Source: Candidatus Accumulibacter affinis (lineage in GTDB: Bacteria; Pseudomonadota; Gammaproteobacteria; Burkholderiales; Rhodocyclaceae). From it: a stretch of DNA of 64,000 nt. The notes under the pieces are model-generated. The model was not told the origin of the DNA. It did not search any database and was given only the letters and a program-made list of their open reading frames with translations. Numbering within the stretch: position 1 is the stretch's first letter; each line of letters opens with the position of its first letter. Positions 28,075-40,398 of this stretch are shown here, piece after piece. The position numbers and the translations under genes are program-made. Location: positions 248,001 through 312,000 of the forward strand of contig JADJOT010000010.1 of assembly GCA_016713625.1 (NCBI GenBank), in the 5' to 3' direction.

Positions 28075-29045
28075 CGTACTTGTGCGTCGGCCAGGGCATA
28101 GGTCCGGTCGACCATCAGGCCGAAAGCGAGGAAGCCACCGCTCACTGCCTGCTCGGTTAGCAGGCTGTCCCGGTCGATGATCGGTACCTGCTGTGGATCG
28201 GCCACGCCCAGATCCGCCCACACTTCGAGGCCATCCCGATATGGACCGAAACGCTTCATGCGGGCGGCAAGAGCCTGCTGGGCAGCTCGCAAATTGGCGA
28301 GGGAAGGCTTCGCTTCGACATGGACGTTGAGATATTCGATGGCCCCCTGACGAAAACTGGCGCTGTCGTCGCCCACGAGTTCGGCGCAATCGCCCATCAG
28401 GTAGCGGTGCTTGCCGCCGGTGACGCGCCAGACCAGCGCCCGATCCTTGGAATCGAACTCCTCTACGCCCATCACCGTTTCGATCACTTCGGGACCGGAC
28501 AGGGCGAGACGCCCTTCTTCGGAAATGAAGATCGCCGAGCACAGGCGGGTGACAATGCCCATGCCGCCGAAGGCGCCGCAACTGCCACCGACCAGGGCCA
28601 GGACCGGCACCCCGGCGGCCCGGGTGGCCAGCACGGCGCGCATGATTTCGGCAATGGCGATCAGGCCGGCATTGGCCTCGTGCAAGCGCACACCGCCGGA
28701 ATCGACGAGCAACAGGACGGCGGCCGGCTTTTCCGCGAGAGCGCGGCGCAACAGGCCGACGATCTTGGCGCCGTGGATTTCACCCACCGCTCCGCCCATG
28801 AAGCGGCCCTCTTGGGCGGCCACCAGGACGGCCTTTCCGCCCAGTCTGCCGGACCCGATGATCACCCCGTCGTCGAAGGCACCGGGCAGATCCAGAGCCG
28901 CCAGGTGGGGGCTGGGTTCCACGGCTTCTGGCGGAAGAAATTCGTGGAAACCGCCGCGATCGAGCAACTGTTGCAGACGCACGCGGGCGTTCGCTTCGAA
29001 GTAGCTGTGGGTCGGCGTGAAGCCGATGAAGTCAGGTGTGCTCAT
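28062..29045 (-). CDS. mdcD: Malonate decarboxylase beta subunit
   Basis: Carboxyltransferase-fold subunit that decarboxylates malonyl-S-ACP together with MdcE. 327 residues: FIGFTPTHSYFEANARVRLQQLLDRG, GAFDDGVIIGSGRLGGKAVLVAAQEGRFMGGAVGEIHGAKIVGLLRRA, LLLVDSGGVRLHEANAGLIAIAEIMRA, LVGGSCGAFGGMGIVTRLCSA and SGPEVIETVMGVEEFDSKDRALVW are all conserved. About 28 residues after IIDRDSLLTEQ look like an extension past the normal end and may result from the deletion that removed mdcE. The gene looks intact but its partner subunit is missing, so it is likely orphaned. Confidence 0.85.
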   Translation of the reverse strand: MSTPDFIGFTPTHSYFEANARVRLQQLLDRGGFHEFLPPEAVEPSPHLAALDLPGAFDDGVIIGSGRLGGKAVLVAAQEGRFMGGAVGEIHGAKIVGLLRRALAEKPAAVLLLVDSGGVRLHEANAGLIAIAEIMRAVLATRAAGVPVLALVGGSCGAFGGMGIVTRLCSAIFISEEGRLALSGPEVIETVMGVEEFDSKDRALVWRVTGGKHRYLMGDCAELVGDDSASFRQGAIEYLNVHVEAKPSLANLRAAQQALAARMKRFGPYRDGLEVWADLGVADPQQVPIIDRDSLLTEQAVSGGFLAFGLMVDRTYALADAQVRVMT

Positions 29046-29368
29046 TGGCTATCTCCGAGGTATTCCATCAGGGCTTGGCCAAGGCGGAGGCTGACCACCG
29101 CCGGTGTCGCCCCCATGTCGTTGATCAGAATACGGGTGCCGCCGGCCGGGTTGTCCCCGGCGAACTCGGCCAGTACCGCGTGCCAGATTTCGCCGAAGCC
29201 GCGGGCGGATGTTTTGACGGTCACGTCGCAAACACCGACATCATCGCCGGGGCGGACCAGGATTTCCAGGTTACCCGAGCCGACCACGCCGCACAGGGCA
29301 AAAGTGGTGGCAGAGGCGGTGACAGAGCGCGGGGCGGCGATTGCCGGGAGTCGGAAGTCAATTTTTTC
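29042..29368 (-). pseudogene. mdcC: Malonate decarboxylase acyl carrier subunit, start codon removed by IS
   Basis: Delta subunit carrying the 2'-phosphoribosyl-dephospho-CoA group. The frame encodes EKIDFRLPAIAAPRS, then FALCGVVGSGNLEILVRPG, GFGEIWHAVLAEF, and ILINDMGATPAVVSLRLGQALME, essentially the full family sequence. The first codon here, GAA, abuts the end of an ISKra4-type element at 29368/29369, so only the ATG and everything upstream were lost. GTG at 29287 is too far inside to give a working product. Overlaps mdcD by 4 bases. Confidence 0.82.
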
Positions 29369-31094
29369 GGGTGTGGATCTTTTCGGCCACGAGGGATTGC
29401 TTGCGGATCAAAGAGATGATTGATCAGAGGGTTGTCAAAGATGCCTCGGAGGTGGTAGGTAACGGTTTTCAAGCTGATTACCCATGCCCAGGAGGCCCCT
29501 TGAGATGTCAGGAGAGACCAAAGAGACCTGTTTTGACGAGTTTGTCGCGGCTCGCGAGCAGTTTGAGAAACGGATGGGTGAACTGCGATCGGATTCGGCA
29601 CGAATCCTGGAGCATGGGGAGGTCGAATCACTGATCGCGCGCGAGGGGTATGAGTTGTTGCGGCGTTTGATGCAGGGGTACCTGGATCAACGAGCGGCGG
29701 CGGAAGAAAGGTGTGAAGTAGTGACCGGGGCGGACGGAGCGGAGCGGCGGCATTGCCGAGCCAGAAGCCGATCGCTGGCGACGGTGTTCGGCGAAGTGAC
29801 GGTCAGGCGCCTGGGGTACAGCGGAGCCCGGCTGAAGAGTGTTTTCCCCTTGGATGCTGCGCTGAATCTGCCGCCGAACCAATACTCCCAAGGGGTGCGA
29901 CGCAAGGTAGGGTTGGAAGTGGCCAAGGGCTCGTTTGAAGAGGCGGTGAAGGCCATCCAGGAAGGCACGGGTGCGGAAGTGCCGAAGCGACAAGCCGAAG
30001 AACTGTCCCGGGCGATCAGCGTGGATTTTGACGAGTTTTACGCCCGTCCGGCGGTGGAGGACGCTCGTCGGCCGGTAGAGGAAGCCAGTGCGCCTGAGGA
30101 GGAAGCCGGTACGCCGGAAGGGAGCAGCAGCGATCTGCTGGTGATGAGTACCGATGGCAAAGGCATTGTCGTGCGGAAGCAAGACCTTCGAGAAGCGACG
30201 CGTAAGAAGGCGGAAGCGACGACGCACAAACTCAAAGCCCGTCTGAGTAAAGGCGAGAAGCGCAATCGTAAGCGGATGGCCACGGTCGCCTCGGTACGAG
30301 GTGGCCCCGCATGTGCGGACAGCCGAGCAGATCATGGGGCAAGACGAGTCAACCGCGCCGAAGCGGCCCAAAGTACAGAACAAGCGGGTGTGGGCCAGCC
30401 TACGTCAGACCCCGGCGGAAGTGATCGAGGAGATGTTCGCCGAAGCCGAGCGTCGTGACCCCAAGCATGAACGAAGGTGGTTGGTGCTGGTCGATGGCCA
30501 GGAAGCTCAACAGCGGGAAGTCGAAGTGGCGATTGCGCGCCACCGAACGGACGTGGTGGTCATTCAGGATTTCGTGCATGTCCTCGAATACTTGTGGAAA
30601 GCCGCCTACTGCTTCCACGCAGATGGCACGCAGGAAGCCGAAACTTGGGTGCTGGAGCGCGCCTACTCCCTACTCCAGGGGAAAGTCAGCGACGTGGCCG
30701 CGGGGATGCGCCGCAGCGCCACCCGCCAAGGCATCTCGCAAGCGGCACGAGCGCCGGTCGACAAGTGTGCCGACTACCTGCTCAAGAACAAAGAACGTTT
30801 CGACTATGCCACCGCCCTGGCCAACGGCTGGCCGATCGCCACCGGAATCATCGAGGGCGCTTGTCGTCACCTGGTCAAGGACCGCATGGACCTCACCGGC
30901 GCCCGCTGGAGTCTGGACGGCGCGGAAGCGGTGCTCCGCTTGCGCTCCCTTCGTGCCAGCGGCGACTTCGAGGAGTACATGGCCTTTCACCATCGCCAAG
31001 AGCGCCAGCGCAACTATCTGTCGGCACCGCAGAACAATGACGCCAAAATGGCTGCGTGATCGCAGGGAAGTCGTGGCTCAAAAGAGCCACACCC
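29369..31094 (+). mobile_element. ISKra4-family insertion sequence
   Basis: 1726 bp. Imperfect terminal inverted repeats: GGGTGTGGATCTTTTCGGCC at 29369 and, reversed from 31094, GGGTGTGGCTCTTTTGAGCC, both continuing CACGA. Contains one transposase frame with a frameshift. I see no target duplication: the left end abuts mdcC and the right end abuts a truncated foreign transposase, so a deletion or rearrangement followed insertion. Confidence 0.8.
29505..31059 (+). pseudogene. ISKra4-family transposase, frameshifted near 30295
   Basis: First part from ATG 29505 (AGGAGG ribosome site) reads MSGETKETCFDEFVAAREQFEKRMGEL and on to KRMATVASV. The frame then shifts by one near 30295, and the rest continues as YEVAPHVRTAEQIMG, ERRWLVLVDGQEAQQREVE (catalytic Asp), VVVIQDFVHVLEYLWKAAYCFH (Asp), and WPIATGIIEGACRHLVKDRMDLTGARW (Glu). 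All catalytic residues are on the second part. The break could be a mutation or an assembly error. Confidence 0.85.
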
Positions 31095-31978
31095 ATTGGC
31101 AAAAACTGTTTGCCGTGTCCGAAGTTGTGGTCGAAATCGCTGACCCACTCGTAGAGCGTGGCATGGGATTCGGGCTTGCAGGTGAACAGGAAGTCGGCCT
31201 GTTGCGCCCGCACCCGCAGGCAATGCGACTGATGGCAGTACAGGTCGTCGCCCAGGTAGGTGATGCGCCACGGGCGGTAGTGCTCGCCCCAGCGCGCCAG
31301 CCAGCGGGCCGAGGCGGCCAATTCGCAGTCCTGCTTGTCCTGGCCGTCCTGGGGCGGCACGAATTCCGGCGGCAACGGGATGGCGTTCGCCTGGCCCGGC
31401 GCCACCAGCACCGGCGTCACGGCAATGTGGCGATAGCGAACCCGGTCGTTCTTCAGGCGCGTCTCGTTGCAACCAGCACAGGATATCTTTTCCGAGGAGA
31501 AGAAATCAGTGCCGTCCAGGGCAATCAGCAAGGTGTCGTTGATCGAGCGAAATCCCGCCAGATAGCCTTGCTGGTACAGGGCATCGCCAATCTCGGCCAT
31601 GACCGGGTATAACGATCCCGGCGGCACCGGATCCAGCAGATTGCGAATCTGGTTATCGCAGGGAATCTCATGCACCCCGAACAGCGAAGAGGCATTGTTC
31701 CGCCCCAACTGCTTCTGCATCCTGACTTGGCTATCGAGGAAGGACGGACTTTGCGAGAAAAACACGGCGAAGGCCGACAGGGCCGCATCCTCCCTCTCAT
31801 AGAGCCGGGCGTTGCTCTGCTTACGCCCGTCCGGCAAAGCCCGGAATGCATCCCGAACCTTCTCGATCAAGGCGACGGCGGGGCTCGGCAGGGGAATGGG
31901 GGCAACGGTCGAAATGGGCTGGGCACCTGAAAAATCATCGATACTTCGATCAAGTTCGAGGTTAACACCATAACACAC
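31095..31978 (-). pseudogene. Transposase N-terminal fragment (IS4/ISNCY-like DDE type)
   Basis: About 295 residues of a DDE transposase, cut by the ISKra4 element at 31094/31095. Recognisable pieces: GVHEIPCDNQIRNLLDPV, LLIALDGTDFFSSEKISCAGC (first Asp), RYRHIAVTPVLVAPGQ, WRITYLGDDLYCHQSHC (second Asp) and ADFLFTCKPESHATLYEW. The C-terminal part with the last catalytic residue is not found on the other side of the ISKra4 element. Exact family uncertain. The next 250 bases to 32229 hold no clear gene and probably include this element's terminus. Confidence 0.7.
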
Positions 31979-32229
31979 TGTTTACCAGCATTATTTTCAC
32001 GACAGCCGGAGTTTCCATCAATCTTCATCGCCCAAGTCTGCCAATCCTCGTGCGCCAACCTACGCCAACAGCCGCCTTGCGTGGGTTTGAAATGAGAACT
32101 GCTGCGCGATTGCACTGCGATATCGACACGCTGAAAATCAACGGGCGGATTGCCGCGCGCGAGATCCGGGATAGCGTGGATTGCAGCAAACCGGGCACTT
32201 CTGCACGGTGAATGGCGGAGGTACAACCC

Positions 32230-32724
32230 ATGAGCGAATACTTTTTCCCCAAGCTGAACGCCGTCGAGGCGATGGCTCCGTATCGGCTTCGCACGACGTG
32301 GAGCACCGGCGAGGTGCTGGAAGTCGATGTCGAGCGCGTGCTGCGCAAGCATGCTTTCCTGGCCGCGATCCTGGATCCAGCGGTATTCGCCGGGGCTCAC
32401 CTCGGCGAGTGGGGACACAGCATCGAGTGGTTCGACGCGGAATTTGGCTCGGACAACGTCTACGCCTGGGCCAAGGAGCAGGCCGGCGAAGTCAGCCACG
32501 AGATGTTCGGCGAGTGGATGCACCGCAATGATCTCTCGCTCACCACTGCTGCTGAGGCACTGGGGATCAGTCGGCGCATGGTCAGTTACTACCGAACCGC
32601 GCACAAAGCCATGCCACGTTCGATATGGCTGGCCTGCCTGGGCTGGGAAGCCACTCGCCCGCAAGATCGAGCACTTCCGCGCGTCTTGCCGACGGCTCGC
32701 GAGTATGCTGCGCTGCATGCGTGA
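32230..32724 (+). CDS. DUF2442 protein with C-terminal helix-turn-helix
   Basis: 164 residues from ATG 32230 with GGAGG 8 bases upstream. The N-terminal DUF2442 domain reads YFFPKLNAVEAMAPYRLRTTWSTGEVLEVDVERVL and HSIEWFDAEFG. The C-terminal part LTTAAEALGISRRMVSYYRTAHKAMPRSIWLACLGWE is an Xre-like DNA-binding helix-turn-helix. Proteins of this type sit in toxin-antitoxin-rich regions and may be regulators or antitoxins; the partner usually encoded upstream is not seen here. Confidence 0.75.
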   Translation: MSEYFFPKLNAVEAMAPYRLRTTWSTGEVLEVDVERVLRKHAFLAAILDPAVFAGAHLGEWGHSIEWFDAEFGSDNVYAWAKEQAGEVSHEMFGEWMHRNDLSLTTAAEALGISRRMVSYYRTAHKAMPRSIWLACLGWEATRPQDRALPRVLPTAREYAALHA

Positions 32725-32787
32725 TGGCTGAATGAGCTTGTCGAGGGAGGTGCCCATGACCACCGCCAAAAAAAAATCAGCATTGCG

Positions 32788-33042
32788 TTGCCGCCCGAGA
32801 TGGTCGCCATCGTCCGCAGCGCTGTTGCCACTGGTGAATACGTTTCCATCAGCGAAGTCATTCGCGATGCGCTGCGCGACTGGACGCACAAGCGCAGCGC
32901 GCGCCAACAGGGCATTGCCGACCTGCGCCAGCTCTGGCAGGAAGCGATGCCTGACGAGACGCTGGGGGTCTCGGCCGACGAGGTACTCGACCGCCTTGAA
33001 CGCAAGTACCAAGCTATCGCCGAGGCTGCAGGCATGAAGTGA
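32788..33042 (+). CDS. parD: ParD-type antitoxin, N-terminus out of frame at a poly(A) tract
   Basis: Ribbon-helix-helix antitoxin: LPPEMVAIVRSAVATGEYVSISEVIRDALRDWTHKR, then a C-terminal toxin-binding tail. The natural start is probably ATG 32757 (MTTAKK followed by KISIALPPEM), but the nine-A run at 32768-32776 puts that ATG out of frame; seven or ten A would restore it. TTG at 32788 is the first in-frame start as given. The run could be a sequencing error or a slippage site. The parE start overlaps the stop (TGATG). Confidence 0.7.
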   Translation: MPPEMVAIVRSAVATGEYVSISEVIRDALRDWTHKRSARQQGIADLRQLWQEAMPDETLGVSADEVLDRLERKYQAIAEAAGMK

Positions 33043-33164
33043 TGCGGCTGGAGCGCTCGCGCTTCGTTGAGGGCGATCTGGACGACATGGCTGCCTATCC
33101 TATCAGTGGCTCACAGATGGAGAACCGCTTGCCGGTCATGGCATGCCGGATGGTCTGCAGGTAA
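33042..33164 (+). pseudogene. ParE-type toxin stub
   Basis: Starts with the usual ParE N-terminus MRLERSRFVEGDLDDMAAY and then leaves the family after about 19 residues, ending at 33164. The rest of the toxin (about 75 residues) is missing. The following bases lead into another truncated toxin gene, so a deletion joined the two loci. The antitoxin therefore has no local toxin. Confidence 0.65.
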
Positions 33165-33262
33165 AAAAATGTATCAGGGAAATGTATCTGATGACATTCC
33201 GACCTGATGGCGCTGCCGATCAACGTGCGGAACTTCTTCGGTCAAGCTTTGGACTTCGCCAA

Positions 33263-34587
33263 GGAACGTTCAAAAAACAACTTGCGGAAGTTCGTTATCT
33301 GACTGCGGAGAAACGGTGTAATTCCATTGGGGAAGAACGGAATCGGCAATAATCTTCAGAGTTGATTTTAGGTGCTCTGAAGCTTTGCGCCCAGTTTCGT
33401 AGACTTTGTTGAGGATGTCGACGGAGACACGCAGGCCTGTTTTAGTCTGCGTGCGTTCAATCAATTCCTTCACCAATGGCACGCTCTTGAAGACGACGCC
33501 TTCGCAGGCGCGCGTGACATGAGGGAAAAGGCGGTGTTCGATCGGGTTGTGTTTGGAACAGTACGGCGGATAGTGGGCAATGCGAATTTCCAGCCCGATG
33601 CGGTTGGCCAAGGTTTGCAGATCCTGTCGAAACAAAGAGGAATTGGAGGGATTGCTCCCCCGCCATCGCACGTCAGGAGGAGTTGGGTAGCGTGAGCATA
33701 GTCGTACTTGCCCACATTTTCCCACCAGTGCGCGACGCTGTCGCACGCAAATTCAGTGGTATCGCGGCTCGTTCCGATGTTCACGTGCCCCTTGTTTAAC
33801 CCCACGTCATAAAGTCCGTGCGGCACAATCTTGCCCTCGCCGTAGCTGGCAAAATCATGGTCCAAGACCTCAATGGTTTCTCGTGTGTACAATTTCCCCG
33901 CGCGATAGAAGTTGCCTATCATCTCCTTTTTCTTCGTATCCATGCTGATCACCGGCTGGTTCTGTGCAAGATACGTCGCTTTGATTTTCGTGATGTTCTC
34001 AAACTGCGGGTTACGTTCTGGGTGTTGCTTGAATGACTTCTTTTTCTGGGCTTGGCGACTTACAAATTTGTTCTTCTTCAACAGCTTGCAGCAAATGTAC
34101 CGACTCACCGAAATGCCCTTCGTCGTGATTCGCTCGGCTATCCCTTGCGGTCTTAGGTTCGTCCAGACGATGTCGTGTTGCGGACTTCCTGCCGTATGCT
34201 CAGCGATGACTTCAAAAAAAATGCTTTCCAATTCAGGCGTGGTGCTGATGATGGATTTGCGGCCGCCCCCTGCCTACGGATCCGACCCGGCGTGGGCTCT
34301 TGCATTTCTTTCAAATCCGCCAAGCCTTGGCAGATCGTCCTGGAGTCTATCCCCAACAATTTCGAAATATATTCCTTTCCACCCCATCCTAATTTCTGGG
34401 CTTCAACCGCCGCATACCGCCGCCGATCCTTTTCGGACAGCCGGCAAAACATCGCCCTCATCAAACGTTCCATTTCTTCAGTGTAAGGCTTCATGCGAGG
34501 AAAGAAATCTTATACAAGGCTTATACAAGGGAAGGCTTGTCATCTTACCAAATACTCGAATTGCTCAACTTGTTTTTTGAACGTTCC
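33263..34587 (-). mobile_element. ISAzo13-family insertion sequence, copy 1
   Basis: 1325 bp with near-perfect 22-bp terminal inverted repeats (GGAACGTTCAAAAAACAACT at 33263; its complement at the right end, differing at one base). A 3-bp target duplication, CAA, flanks it (33260-33262 and 34588-34590). A second copy lies at 56220-57541, also with a 3-bp duplication. Confidence 0.9.
33270..34494 (-). pseudogene. ISAzo13-family transposase, frameshifted, copy 1
   Basis: Read on the minus strand from ATG 34494: MKPYTEEMERLMRAMFCRLSEKDRRRYAAVEAQKLGWGG, then in another frame SIFFEVIAEHTAGSPQHDIVWTNL, VISMDTKKKEMIGNFYRAG, YDVGLNKGHVNIGTSRDTTEFACDSVAHWW, and in the original type of frame NPSNSSLFRQDLQTLANRIGLEIRIAHYPPYCSKHNPIEHRLFPH. 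Two breaks fall in runs of five G on the coding strand (near 34270 and 33658) where six G would keep the frame. The second copy shares both breaks. Confidence 0.82.
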
Positions 34588-34838
34588 CAAGTAGGGCGAT
34601 CAGCACAACGCGACGAAGGTGCTTCGTGGTTTCGGCGGCGCCGGCATTCTGGAAGTGGTCGACGACGCCGCGGGCGGTACATACCGCGCGGTCTACACCG
34701 TGAAGTGCAAGGAGGCAGTGCTCGTACTGCACGGCTTCCAGAAGAAGCGTAAGAGCGGGATCGCCATGCCGAAAGCGGACAGGGAGCTCATTCGCGTTCG
34801 GCTGAGGGTAGCCGAAGCGATCGCGAAGGAGAGATGAG

Positions 34839-35168
34839 ATGGCAAAGCGCTTTGTTGAAGGAATCGAGGTCGAAACGGGTTCCGGCAACGTTTTTGCCGA
34901 CCTGCGTCTGCCCGATGCTGAAAAACTCAAGTTCGGCCTGGTGATCGAAGTCAACCTCACCATGCGCACACTGGGTCTGACCCAAGAAGAGGCCGGCCGC
35001 CGCATGGGCATTCCGCAACCGAAAGTCTCGGCGCTACTGCACGGCGATTTCGCCAACCTGTCCGAACGCAAGCTGATGGACTGCTTGAACCGGCTCGAGG
35101 ACGACATCGAAATCAAGGTGAAGCCGGCGGCTGAGCCGGTCGGTCACCTGACGCTCGCCATCCTTTGA
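34839..35168 (+). CDS. higA: HigA-like Xre-family antitoxin
   Basis: 109-residue helix-turn-helix antitoxin: EVNLTMRTLGLTQEEAGRRMGIPQPKVSALLHGDFANLSERKLMDCLNRL is the DNA-binding domain, preceded by the short N-terminal arm FVEGIEVETGSGNVFADLRLPDAEK. It follows the toxin stop by 1 base, the normal order for this toxin-antitoxin pair. With the toxin split by an IS, it may now serve only as a repressor, or give immunity to related toxins. Confidence 0.88.
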   Translation: MAKRFVEGIEVETGSGNVFADLRLPDAEKLKFGLVIEVNLTMRTLGLTQEEAGRRMGIPQPKVSALLHGDFANLSERKLMDCLNRLEDDIEIKVKPAAEPVGHLTLAIL

Positions 35169-35546
35169 AGCGCTCGGGGGGCACGCTCAGCGAGCAAGTC
35201 TAGCTTTCTCCATGCCCTCCACTTCTCGCGTACAACCGTGCCAGCAGGGGTCTGGAAAATTCCTACCGCCACGGTTGATCCTGTTGTGATGCAATGACTG
35301 CCGACATTCGCCAACGGCGCGACTGTTGGCTCTACCCCAAGCTGACCACAGCCACATTTTCCCAGTATCATCCTATGACTCCTGGCTTTCCTAAAACGCT
35401 CTGATAATTGATTGTCATGGTCTGCGCCAATTAAAAGTCCTCCGAGTAATGTGTGAATCATTCACACTGGAGTTCCGGCGATCCGCTGCTGATGGTCAAT
35501 AGCGAAGTGCACGGCGGCGACCAATAATCAACAATTCCAATCAGCC
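35169..35546 (+). promoter_or_regulatory. Upstream region of the defence operon with a palindromic operator candidate
   Basis: About 380 bases without a credible gene. A perfect 8-bp inverted repeat with one central base, GTGTGAATCATTCACAC, lies at 35451-35467, 80 bases before the helicase start. This is the size and position expected for a repressor site. The composition is more AT-rich than the surroundings, fitting a promoter. Which regulator binds is unknown; no regulator gene lies directly in the operon. Confidence 0.45.
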
Positions 35547-39137
<3,591 letters not shown>

Positions 39138-39197
39138 ATCACCCCGGTCGATATGAGGCGCATCTTAAAATCTGCAGTTTAGCCACCGGAGCCCCAA

Positions 39198-40394
39198 ATG
39201 CCAACTAACGACGATTTCTCTGAAAATACAGTTGAGTCTTGGTTCGAAGACGAAACCGGCGAAACCGACGATTTTCAAATCAAAGAATACGACATCACAG
39301 CATCGCCCAATGATTTCAACATGTCTACAATGTTTAGCTTCATCGAGTCTGGCGCTGTTAAGATTCCTGGATTTCAGAGAAATTACGTTTGGGATATCAA
39401 GCGTGCGTCTAAACTGATGGAATCAATTATCATCGGATTGCCAATTCCACAAATATTTCTCTATGAGGAGGAACGCAACAAATTCCTAGTGATTGATGGT
39501 CAGCAACGGCTGATGTCGATCTACTATTTTATAAAGCAGCGTTTCCCAAAAAAGGAAAGACGTCTTGAGTTGAGGAGAATATTCGATGAACACGGAAAGA
39601 TTCCTGATGAAATACTGCAAAACGACGACTACTTTGTAAAGTTCAATTTACAGCTTGTGGAGCACCTTCCAAATAGGCCAAATAGACTCAACAAGCTTAA
39701 CTACGGCACCCTTGGAGAGCTTAAGACTACATTCGACCTTCGTACTGTACGAAACATCATCATTAAGCAAAACGTTCCTGATGAAGATGATGATGGCGTC
39801 TCATCGATTTATGAGATTTTCAACCGTCTCAACACCGGTGGTGTGAATCTAAAGCCTCAAGAAATTCGAACAATTCTGTATCACTCCGATTTCTATGAAA
39901 TGCTGTATCGCATTAACTTAGATCCTCGATGGCGCTTGCTTTTGGGGTTGCCCGAGCCCGATCTCCACATGAAAGACATCGAGATCCTCCTTCGGGCCTT
40001 CGCGATGATGATGTCAGGACGCGATTATAAACCATCGATGGTGCGCTTCCTGAACCTAACCTCTAAGCGTGCGGGTACGCTCTCTAAAGAGAAGGTTCAA
40101 TACTTGGGACAGCTTTTCGACGCGTTTCTCGATTCTTGTCGGTTGCTTAATGAGAAGGCATTTTTTGGAGCCCAGGCGACTAGGGTAAACATTTCTTTCA
40201 TCGATGCCGTTTTTGCCGTGCAGTGTTCAGAAGCGTTCTCAACTTTCTCGCTCGGCTTACCGGTAATTAATCCGGAAAAGCTCAAGGCACTTAAACTGGA
40301 TCCGGAGTTCGAAAATTCTGCGCAGTTTGGCACGGCGAGTTCGGTCAATGTTGCCAAGAGACTAGAACGTGCGACAGCTATCCTTCGTGGATGA
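39198..40394 (+). CDS. DUF262 (GmrSD/ParB-like) protein
   Basis: 398 residues. Signature motifs: VKIPGFQRNYVWDIKRASKLMESIIIGLPIPQIFLY and the DGQQR motif in FLVIDGQQRLMSIYYFI, then FNRLNTGGVNLKPQEIRTILYHSDFYEML. DUF262 proteins use this motif for nucleotide hydrolysis and occur in type IV restriction (GmrS) and other defence genes. The gene is clearly more AT-rich than the helicase and methylase around it, which suggests later insertion. It pairs with the HEPN gene that starts 4 bases after its stop; such DUF262-HEPN pairs recur in genomes and may form a toxin-antitoxin or effector module. Confidence 0.87.
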   Translation: MPTNDDFSENTVESWFEDETGETDDFQIKEYDITASPNDFNMSTMFSFIESGAVKIPGFQRNYVWDIKRASKLMESIIIGLPIPQIFLYEEERNKFLVIDGQQRLMSIYYFIKQRFPKKERRLELRRIFDEHGKIPDEILQNDDYFVKFNLQLVEHLPNRPNRLNKLNYGTLGELKTTFDLRTVRNIIIKQNVPDEDDDGVSSIYEIFNRLNTGGVNLKPQEIRTILYHSDFYEMLYRINLDPRWRLLLGLPEPDLHMKDIEILLRAFAMMMSGRDYKPSMVRFLNLTSKRAGTLSKEKVQYLGQLFDAFLDSCRLLNEKAFFGAQATRVNISFIDAVFAVQCSEAFSTFSLGLPVINPEKLKALKLDPEFENSAQFGTASSVNVAKRLERATAILRG

Positions 40395-40398
40395 GATT

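Larger units (their letters stand above)
33198..34837 (+). pseudogene. HigB/Gp49-type toxin split by an ISAzo13 element
   Basis: RelE-superfamily mRNA interferase related to phage Gp49. The N-terminal piece 33198-33262 reads SDLMALPINVRNFFGQALDFA. The C-terminal piece from 34588 reads GDQHNATKVLRGFGGAGILEVVDDAAGGTYRAVYTV, then LVLHGFQKKRKSGIAMPKADRELI, ending at 34837. Between them lies a 1325-bp ISAzo13-type element with CAA repeated on both sides. Removing it leaves an in-frame TAG at the junction, and the first residues of the toxin are missing as well, so the gene was damaged more than once. The antitoxin downstream is intact. Confidence 0.78.

Noticed and set aside
29375..29480. Short plus-strand ORF (29341-29634) as a leader gene of the ISKra4 transposase
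   Set aside because: It starts inside mdcC antisense sequence and overlaps the transposase start in another frame, with no homology.
35451..35467. The palindrome as a rho-independent terminator of the HigA gene
   Set aside because: The stem is short and AT-rich, lies almost 300 bases after the stop, and has no T-run on either side.
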